Assembly (NCBI GenBank): GCA_020048595.1
Contig: JAIFMH010000089.1
Span: 1 to 11,517, forward strand
Length of the DNA stretch: 11,517 bases
Origin: Bacteroidota bacterium
GTDB taxonomy: Bacteria > Bacteroidota > Bacteroidia > Bacteroidales > UBA4417
Direction: 5' to 3'
The first letter of the stretch is position 1, and each line of letters begins with the position of its first letter. Shown piece by piece: positions 5,782 to 11,517 of the stretch. The translations under genes were made by a program, and so were the position numbers. The notes beneath the pieces were generated by a model. It ran no database searches, was not told the origin of the DNA, and saw only the letters and a program-made list of their open reading frames with translations.

Positions 5782-7500
5782 TCAGAAAGAATAACTCACC
5801 CCTCCCAGCAAATTAATGCCATACGAGCGGTAATTATTCCAGCGGTAGTATTTGCTGTTGGTCAGGTTATTAAAGTTAATCCAGAATGATAGCGCTTTAG
5901 TAAAACGATATTCGGCGCCCAGGTTAATATCAGCCCAGCCTTTTATTTTTTCGGGGGTAAATATGTATTCTGATTCCCCATTGCCATCAAACAATGGGTT
6001 AAGGGAAGGAACCGATGCCCAAACCGGGCCGTTAAATACAGCTTTGGCTGTAATCACTATCTTACTTTGTATGTCGTATCTGCCATTGAATTCCAGTTCA
6101 TAAGCTGGTTTATACCAGGCATATTGCTGGTCGCCGGTTTTATAATGTGTATAGGTTCCATTAAGCGACAGCCGTAAGCGGGTTGATTTTATAAATTCAA
6201 GTTCCCCTTTGAGTTTTACATTACTGATATTATCGTATACCATAGTGAAACTGTTAAGCAGATACGCGCTGGTATCAGTTACAAATAACGGATAGTTTTC
6301 GTACGTGCCATTTGAAACACTTCCGTTAAAATTGAAGCTGCGGCTGATATTGCTTTCGAAGCCTCCGTAAATCTTAAATTTTTCGTACATATAATTCCAG
6401 GGCATTACTGAACTGATGTATAAATTTTGCTCAGTGATATTTTGCAATGTGGTTCGTTCCATATTTCCGGTGAAACCTGCAAACAGTTTTAGTGCATCCG
6501 GAATTAGCTGGAGGCGTGCTTCGGCAACAGGATAAAACCGTGCTTTGGAAACCACGCCAGTAGCAATATTTAGTTTGAAGCCTGCCATAAAACTGTATTC
6601 ATTCACTTCTGCCTTTATAAAGGGATTTATTAACAGAATTCCACTGTTGGTTTTTCCAAGTGAATCCACCTGGTTGAGGAAATTATAGCCACCGGTTATT
6701 CCTAGTACCTGGTCGGTATCAAGATTTAACAGATCATATCGTTTATCAAAAGTAGTTGTGAATTGAACATTGTTTTCCTTGTTTTCATATAATCCTGCCA
6801 TATGATAATACGAAAGTCCGAATGTATGGTTAAGTTCATCATTGTCTTTGTAACTGCTGCCAAATGATGCTGATGCACCGGCAGTATAGTAACGTTGCTT
6901 TATATCATCTTTTTCAATAACTGTGTCAGGGAAATCGGCTGGTTTGTAGCCATAAAGATGAAGGCCGTCACGCAGATAAAAAGCTTTTCCTGTTAATGTA
7001 TGTTCGTCAAAATATTTTGTTGCTTTTACTTCAGCTTCATTCCGGCTGTTTGCCGGTGGACCGAAGTCCTTGATTTCTCCTGCAGCCGACTGGTGTTTTA
7101 AATGAACGGAAGTGAGGTATTGCCTTGATCGCAGCGAACTCATGAAAATTTCTCCGTACAATGCAGCATAATTACCTGCACCTCCACGAATGTAATTGCG
7201 GTAAAGCTTGCTCAAAGGTTCAGCCACAAGTTTAACAGCTGGCAGCGGTTCAATAGTTGGTCTTACATCTGCTAACCTGGGCATGATATTATAGTTCATC
7301 ACAGGAATGGAAGTAATGGAGTCGTCAACAGCGGGATTGCTGCTGATTTTAAATGCATCGGGAATGATAGGGTCGAAAGGTGCCACTACCGTAATTTCTT
7401 CATTATAGGGTTTAACCTGCGCAATCGCTGTTGTGGAGGCAGCTATTGCAAAGAAACAGATCAGTGTTACAAGTGAGATTTTATATTTTGACATTGTCAT
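5782..7500 (-). CDS. TonB-receptor-like outer-membrane beta-barrel protein, no plug domain
   Basis: A predicted outer-membrane protein of 572 residues. The signal peptide (residues 1-27) ends A-I-A before Q28. A proline-rich segment of about 75 residues follows and includes E34-E-I-T-V-V-A-P-F-D-P44, which resembles a TonB box. The rest (about 105-572) is alternating beta-strand sequence. The C-terminus has the TonB-dependent receptor pattern: A-D-I-N-L-G-A-E-Y-R-F, then N-N-L-T-N-S-K-Y-Y, then a last strand ending Y-S-F with Phe572 as the barrel-assembly signal. At 572 residues it is well short of usual receptors (700 or more), and there is no room for the plug of about 130 residues. The gene starts 51 bases after the TPR gene with no promoter-like box between, so the two are probably co-transcribed and act together. 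A second in-frame ATG at 7494 is an alternative start. Substrate unknown; it might be a pore, an anchor or an assembly factor. Confidence 0.8.
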   Translation of the reverse strand: MTMSKYKISLVTLICFFAIAASTTAIAQVKPYNEEITVVAPFDPIIPDAFKISSNPAVDDSITSIPVMNYNIMPRLADVRPTIEPLPAVKLVAEPLSKLYRNYIRGGAGNYAALYGEIFMSSLRSRQYLTSVHLKHQSAAGEIKDFGPPANSRNEAEVKATKYFDEHTLTGKAFYLRDGLHLYGYKPADFPDTVIEKDDIKQRYYTAGASASFGSSYKDNDELNHTFGLSYYHMAGLYENKENNVQFTTTFDKRYDLLNLDTDQVLGITGGYNFLNQVDSLGKTNSGILLINPFIKAEVNEYSFMAGFKLNIATGVVSKARFYPVAEARLQLIPDALKLFAGFTGNMERTTLQNITEQNLYISSVMPWNYMYEKFKIYGGFESNISRSFNFNGSVSNGTYENYPLFVTDTSAYLLNSFTMVYDNISNVKLKGELEFIKSTRLRLSLNGTYTHYKTGDQQYAWYKPAYELEFNGRYDIQSKIVITAKAVFNGPVWASVPSLNPLFDGNGESEYIFTPEKIKGWADINLGAEYRFTKALSFWINFNNLTNSKYYRWNNYRSYGINLLGGVSYSF

Positions 7501-7551
7501 ATGCTTTTGGTAATAAAATTTGAGAACAACGGTAAGCGTGATTCTTTATTC

Positions 7552-10500
7552 CTATTCGGTTTCACCGATGGATGCCAGTTTCTCGCGTGCAATTGCTACT
7601 AAGTCCTTGCCTTCGTAATTGTCAATAATACTTTGTAATGTTTGTTTTGCCTGGAAAATATTTCCTTTTTTTACGTACACATCCGAAAGCAGCAGAAAGC
7701 CTTTGGCTACCCAATAATCGTAAGAGGCATAATTTTCGGACAATGCGAAAACGGATTTTTCACATTTGTCATACTCTGCATTTTCGAATTCAAGTTGCGC
7801 CAGCATAAATGTTGCTTCAGCACCCATTTCATTTTTCGATAGCTTGGCGGTTTCTTCAAATTCTTTGCGGGCAAGTTCAATATTGGAAAGAGCATACGCT
7901 GAACGGGCAATTGTTATATGCGCTTCACCGGAAAGGTTTTCGGTAAGTTTGTCCTGGGTAAGCAGTTTTTGAGCTGATTGTATAGCCAGCCCGTAACGCT
8001 TCAGTGCATAGTTGCATTGCATCTGCCCGGCTAAAGCATTTATGACCATTCCAGGCTGATCGGCAGTTTCTTCAAGACGGATATAGCTTTCGAGAGCTGT
8101 TTCGTAGTTGCCACGCTGATTATGTATCTGAGCTGTTCTTGAAGCTGCATTCGAAGTAAAGCGTGAGCGCTGCTGGCTCAGTATAAATTCATAATTCGTC
8201 AACGCCTGGTCCAAACGCTGCGATCGGTAATCACACTCTGCTTTGTAAAAGTTGGCTTCCAGAATAAATGATCCTTCAGGGAACTTACTGATGTATTTTT
8301 TGAATCCATCATTCGCTTTATCACAATTGCCATTCATATATTGATTCTCGGCAGCAATATAGGTAAGCGAATCCTGTTCGGAACGAGTAATATCAGCTTG
8401 CGGTACCTCTTTCGTAAATTCAACGTACTCATCTACCTGGTTCATTTCCAGATATATACTCTTAACACTGCTTAGCGCTTCTTTCGATTCGGGAGTACCC
8501 GGGTAATCCTTGGCTACTCGTTTTAGTGTAGTAAGGGCTTCCTGATCACGGTTTTGGTTAAAGTATATCAGACCGGTTTTAAGCAGTGATTTTTTAACAT
8601 AAGTGCTATTGGGGAATTCTTTAACCACACGTTGAAAATAAGTTAATGCATCGCTGTCACGGTCCAGGACATTATAAGTTAATCCGATTTCATAAAGCGC
8701 ATCATCCGTATAATTCGATTTGCTGTAGGTTGTCAGCATTTTGCGTAAGGTGGTAATTTTATTATCCATGTCGCCCTGAACACCATAGCTGATCCCGGCC
8801 TGGTACATAGCATAGTCAGCGTCATTTACTTTCCCCGCCGCAGCTTTTTGGTAAAATCCAATTGCAGTGGAGTAGTCTTTGGTCATAAAGAAACAGTCTC
8901 CCAGGCGAAGGTTGGCATCTGCAGCCATTTTACTGTCTGTTTTCTTTTCAGCCAGATATTTGCGAAAACTAGCCGCAGCTTTTGTATAGTCTTTCTTTTT
9001 AAAATAGCAATAACCAATGTTATAATTTGCGGTACCGAAATAAGGCTGGCTCATTGCTCCCGGAGTTACGAGGAACTTATTGAAAGCTTCAATTGCTTTG
9101 TCCCACTTTGCAATCCGGTAGTAGGCCTCACCTGACCAATAGGAGGACAATGCTTTTATCGAATTATCAGAAGTTAACTCACGTGCCTGAGTAAAAAGCG
9201 GAATAGATCCTATATAATCAGTTTCATTAAAAAGCTCAACGCCACGGTAATACGCTATTTTTTGATAAGCAGCGTCGAGGCGTGTGTTACGTTTTTTAAT
9301 TTGCTGTATACTGGTAAGTGCATTCTTATAGTTTTTGGTAAGTAGGTACAAATCAGCCAGGTAGCCGTATAATTCATCACGCCGGGCTGATTCGGGATAT
9401 TTATTCAGGTAGTCCTGTAATGCATTAACTGCTTCGTTATAGGGATTGTATGAAAGCTCAACAGCTAATTTTGCATAATTGAATAGTGCTTCTTCGGTGA
9501 GAGCAGGATCGGCTTTAATTTTAAAAGCTGAATTAAATGCGTTGAAAGCAAAGCGTTTCTGATTAGTCTTAATATAACAGTCGCCCAAATGATAGTATGC
9601 GTTCTGCGAAAGTGAATCCTGTCCGGTAGCCACCAGCTGGAAGTATTTGATGGCTTGTGGATAATTGCCGTTTTTATAGTTTGCAAACGCAATTTCATAA
9701 TTATCGACAGGTGAAACAGAGGTTGGTTTGGAATCAAGATACTGGTTAAAATACTTAAGTGATGTTTTGTACTCTTTTTGATGGAAGTATGCATCAGCTG
9801 TAAGCCGCGCGATTTCAGCGGTTTTCTTATCGCTGCCCATTTCCAGCAAGGGTAATGATTTAGCCAGTAATTCGTCGTATCTGCCTTGTAAAGCGTAAAT
9901 CTGGACAATATAGTAATTTACTACATCGCGGAATGTTTCGTCAGTGGCTACCCGTTCAAAATGTATCAGCGCGGTTTCGTAGTTTTTTTCGCTATAAGCG
10001 ATATGCGCATAGTAATAGTTGGCAGGGATGTTGTATTTATTTGGCTTTTCAATCAGTAATGCAAAATTTTCGCGGGCTTTTTTAAGGTTATCCGTTTTAA
10101 AATAGGCATAGCCCAGCTTAAAATAATATTCATTTTGCTGTTCTTCTGAAAGTTCGAACCTGTCAACTTTATTGAAACTTTCGAGAGCATCGCGGTATTC
10201 TTTATTTGTTAACTGCAACTTGCCAAGTTCAAAGTTGGCATTATTTACCTGGGCATTTTGCGGATAGTATTCTATAAATTTCCGAAACCGCATTGTTGCG
10301 TCAGGATGAAATAACTGTGCAGCACACATGGCAGCGTAATACTCGGAGCCGGCCTGTATATTCGACTTTTCACCTAACGCCAGATCGTCAAAAATGACCT
10401 GCGCCGAACCGTATTTTGCTTTATTATACAGATCAAGTGCTTGATCGTAAGAAGCTTGCGGATTACTGTAAATACTTGTTTTTTGTGCTGATACCTGTAG

Positions 10501-10557
10501 ATACAAGCTGCTGAACAGTACACAAAATGTGAGAGTTAAAATTCGGGTTATATTCAT
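7552..10557 (-). CDS. Large secreted tetratricopeptide-repeat protein, periplasmic
   Basis: A 1001-residue protein built almost wholly of TPR/Sel1-like helical hairpins, expected to form a long superhelix that binds other proteins. A Sec signal peptide (residues 1-24, V-S-A before Q25) sends it to the periplasm. There is no lipobox, so it is not a lipoprotein. Clear repeats include residues 144-171, 180-203, 319-346, 470-497, 510-537, 547-571, 619-647 and 656-685, with the usual G-Y/A-Y-F-K-x2-x-Y-x-x-A pattern and many Y-P/F-P-N or F-P-E caps. The C-terminal block (940-1000) has a well-formed final hairpin containing L-S-D-V-Y-V-K-K-G-N and ends Y-E-G-K-D. The gene leads a unit with the downstream barrel gene, suggesting it docks to that barrel's periplasmic face. 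It differs from T9SS SprE/PorW TPR proteins in lacking a lipid anchor. The exact role is unknown. Confidence 0.88.
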   Translation of the reverse strand: MNITRILTLTFCVLFSSLYLQVSAQKTSIYSNPQASYDQALDLYNKAKYGSAQVIFDDLALGEKSNIQAGSEYYAAMCAAQLFHPDATMRFRKFIEYYPQNAQVNNANFELGKLQLTNKEYRDALESFNKVDRFELSEEQQNEYYFKLGYAYFKTDNLKKARENFALLIEKPNKYNIPANYYYAHIAYSEKNYETALIHFERVATDETFRDVVNYYIVQIYALQGRYDELLAKSLPLLEMGSDKKTAEIARLTADAYFHQKEYKTSLKYFNQYLDSKPTSVSPVDNYEIAFANYKNGNYPQAIKYFQLVATGQDSLSQNAYYHLGDCYIKTNQKRFAFNAFNSAFKIKADPALTEEALFNYAKLAVELSYNPYNEAVNALQDYLNKYPESARRDELYGYLADLYLLTKNYKNALTSIQQIKKRNTRLDAAYQKIAYYRGVELFNETDYIGSIPLFTQARELTSDNSIKALSSYWSGEAYYRIAKWDKAIEAFNKFLVTPGAMSQPYFGTANYNIGYCYFKKKDYTKAAASFRKYLAEKKTDSKMAADANLRLGDCFFMTKDYSTAIGFYQKAAAGKVNDADYAMYQAGISYGVQGDMDNKITTLRKMLTTYSKSNYTDDALYEIGLTYNVLDRDSDALTYFQRVVKEFPNSTYVKKSLLKTGLIYFNQNRDQEALTTLKRVAKDYPGTPESKEALSSVKSIYLEMNQVDEYVEFTKEVPQADITRSEQDSLTYIAAENQYMNGNCDKANDGFKKYISKFPEGSFILEANFYKAECDYRSQRLDQALTNYEFILSQQRSRFTSNAASRTAQIHNQRGNYETALESYIRLEETADQPGMVINALAGQMQCNYALKRYGLAIQSAQKLLTQDKLTENLSGEAHITIARSAYALSNIELARKEFEETAKLSKNEMGAEATFMLAQLEFENAEYDKCEKSVFALSENYASYDYWVAKGFLLLSDVYVKKGNIFQAKQTLQSIIDNYEGKDLVAIAREKLASIGETE

Positions 10558-10833
10558 ATCTAAATGCTGAAAATCAGGATTAAAGGTACTGCTTTAAGTC
10601 TGGTAGGTTGAGTAGGGGAGAGGTAACTTATTAACAGTTGTGATTTGAAAACTTAACGCTGATGTGCGGGGTATAGTATGTAGTTGTGAAGATTTGGGAT
10701 ATAGAATTAAGGAAATAGCGGAATTGAATGCGTCAAAATACAGAATTCATCCATATTTGGATATGTGTTTACTTTATTAAAATATTTGGAGTGATGAATT
10801 CCCTGAATTGGGCTAGTCTTGATTGGTAAACAA
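10558..10833. promoter_or_regulatory. Spacer upstream of the TPR-barrel unit
   Basis: These 276 non-coding bases separate the T9SS-sorted gene from the TPR gene, both on the - strand. The - strand contains TACCTTTA (complement of 10581-10588), one base off the TAnnTTTG box and 24 bases before the TPR start, but with no -33 TTTG at the right distance. The far half holds a 9-bp inverted repeat and a direct repeat, listed separately. Nothing here looks coding. Confidence 0.35.
10743..10801. repeat. 9-bp inverted repeat enclosing a direct repeat
   Basis: GAATTCATC (10743-10751) and GATGAATTC (10793-10801) are perfect inverted copies 41 bases apart. Within them ATATTTGGA occurs twice in the same orientation (10753-10761 and 10782-10790). 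A small inner hairpin ATCCA-TATT-TGGAT (10749-10762) overlaps the left arm. The arrangement could be a transcript-end structure for the upstream gene, a protein-binding array or a small mobile-element remnant. Confidence 0.5.
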
Positions 10834-10837
10834 TCAA
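10819..10837 (-). terminator. Hairpin overlapping the stop of the T9SS-sorted gene
   Basis: TTGATTG (10819-10825) and CAATCAA (10831-10837) pair over a 5-base loop and include the TGA stop codon on the - strand. The stem is AT-rich and no T-run follows, so it is a weak candidate for an intrinsic terminator; it may only protect the mRNA end. Confidence 0.25.
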
Positions 10838-11517
10838 TATAAAATAGAAATTTTTCGTGTATCGATAAGTCGCTTACCTGATGAAATGCGAATCACATAG
10901 GTTCCGGGAGGAAGATTGTTAATATCAAGTTGCTCCGTGGATTGCTGCATGTTTCGTTTCCAATGGTTTGTTTCCACTCCAGCCATATTGAACAACCTGA
11001 TATCCAGATTTTCCAGGTTTATAAAGCTTGAAGTAAGGATAAGTTTTCTTGCATTAGGTTCGGCATAAACCTGTATATCTTTGGTTGAAGTAACGCCTTC
11101 GATTCCAACTATGCCATAAACAAATGAAAGGTTGTCAATCCACATGGTTGAACCTGTATGATCGAGTCCATCGAGAGGATTGGAGTTCAGAAAAAGAACA
11201 TTCAATGTATCAGGCGTTTCCCAATTCCGGTATTCAAGGGGAATTTCGAAATAGGTCCAGTTATTGTAGCTTCCCATGCGGTTTATAGCAGCATACCCAA
11301 CTACATCCTGAACTCCGTTGTTCCATTTGGTTAGTCCCCAGCCCATGGCACAGGTATCGTTATTTATTGGTTGATATTTGAAATACCCGGTTAATTTCTG
11401 AGGCATTCCGGTAAAAGCAAATCCGCCTGTTACTGATGCAGTCTGGTTGATAGGATCAATGTTAAGTTTGCCCAGGGTAAGTACTCCCGGCAATGTGAGT
11501 GATGTTCCTATAAAAGG
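10834..11517 (-). CDS. Secreted PCMD-domain protein with T9SS sorting domain, 5' end missing
   Basis: The frame is open to the right edge, so only the last 227 residues are seen; the true start lies outside and internal ATG/TTG codons should not be taken as starts. Visible residues about 5-137 match a putative carbohydrate-metabolism (PCMD-type) beta-sandwich domain: a G-x-L-x-L-G-K opening, P-x-x-L-T-G-Y-F-K-Y, D-T-C-A-M-G-W-G-L-T-K-W, W-T-Y-F-E-I-P-L-E-Y, P-D-T-L-N-V-L-F-L-N-S-N, and G-S-T-M-W-I-D-N-L-S-F-V-Y. Residues about 145-227 match a type A T9SS C-terminal sorting domain (I-R-L-F-N-M-A-G, L-P-P-G-T-Y-V-I-R-I-S), which would be removed when the protein is exported through the type IX system to the cell surface or medium. 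The PCMD assignment is by pattern recall. The sorting domain is clearer. The function of the missing N-terminal part is unknown. Confidence 0.8.
   Translation of the reverse strand, partial: PFIGTSLTLPGVLTLGKLNIDPINQTASVTGGFAFTGMPQKLTGYFKYQPINNDTCAMGWGLTKWNNGVQDVVGYAAINRMGSYNNWTYFEIPLEYRNWETPDTLNVLFLNSNPLDGLDHTGSTMWIDNLSFVYGIVGIEGVTSTKDIQVYAEPNARKLILTSSFINLENLDIRLFNMAGVETNHWKRNMQQSTEQLDINNLPPGTYVIRISSGKRLIDTRKISILY

Noticed and set aside
5778..5790. TCTTT-CAG-AAAGA stem at the barrel gene stop as a terminator
   Set aside because: The stem is five AT-rich pairs with a three-base loop, overlaps the stop codon, and lacks a T-run downstream on the - strand.
5852..6103. An 83-codon + strand frame opposite the barrel gene
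   Set aside because: It is antisense to the conserved C-terminal strands of the barrel, and its product has no recognisable features.
8848..9135. A 95-codon open frame on the + strand
   Set aside because: It is antisense to the TPR gene, which has strong repeat periodicity in its own frame. No promoter or family pattern supports the antisense frame.
9465..9908. A 147-codon open frame on the - strand
   Set aside because: It lies entirely inside the TPR gene in another frame. Its product is a low-complexity mix of H, I, L, S and T residues with no start context, as expected for a shadow frame.
11491..11493. TTG as the start of the right-edge gene
   Set aside because: The same frame continues without a stop to the window edge and the domain match begins before it, so the gene is 5'-truncated by the window rather than starting here.

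Overview
The window looks like chromosomal DNA from a member of the Bacteroidota, most likely a free-living Bacteroidales/Marinilabiliales-type lineage. Four things point there. A protein at the right edge ends in a type IX secretion (T9SS) sorting domain. A TPR protein is paired with a TonB-receptor-like outer-membrane barrel. Promoter-like boxes of the TAnnTTTG type (the Bacteroidota -7 element) sit upstream of two genes. Start codons are preceded by A/T-rich leaders rather than clear Shine-Dalgarno sites. Base composition is AT-leaning and even throughout. I see no tRNA, rRNA, IS element, phage gene or CRISPR array.

Layout. Positions 1-341 are non-coding apart from a possible divergent start codon at the very edge. 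Five + strand genes follow: an e(P4)-type lipoprotein acid phosphatase (342-1154); a short ferredoxin/flavodoxin-NADP reductase (1312-1986) that abuts or overlaps rlmN (1992-3053, possible TTG start at 1983); a stand-alone receiver-HPt signalling protein (3118-3885); and a MATE-family exporter (4127-5494). A repeat-rich spacer (5495-5781) separates these from the - strand genes. Read in their own direction these are the 3' part of a PCMD-domain/T9SS-sorted secreted protein (11517-10834, 5' end outside the window), then a two-gene unit of a 1001-residue periplasmic TPR protein (10557-7552) and a 572-residue outer-membrane barrel (7500-5782), 51 bp apart.

How the genes may work together. The reductase and RlmN form a tight pair. 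RlmN is a radical-SAM enzyme whose iron-sulfur cluster needs low-potential electrons, and the reductase belongs to the class that supplies such electrons through a flavodoxin or ferredoxin. The TPR protein and the barrel probably form one envelope complex: the barrel has TonB-receptor-like C-terminal strands and a TonB-box-like segment, but no room for a normal plug domain. The receiver-HPt protein has no kinase beside it and probably acts as a phosphorelay intermediate for kinases elsewhere. A perfect 19-bp dyad lies just upstream of its presumed promoter.

The window is mostly ordinary household and envelope genes. The points most worth following are the TPR/plugless-barrel pair, the reductase-rlmN coupling, the dyad before the receiver-HPt gene, and the structured repeats in the two larger spacers of the right half.
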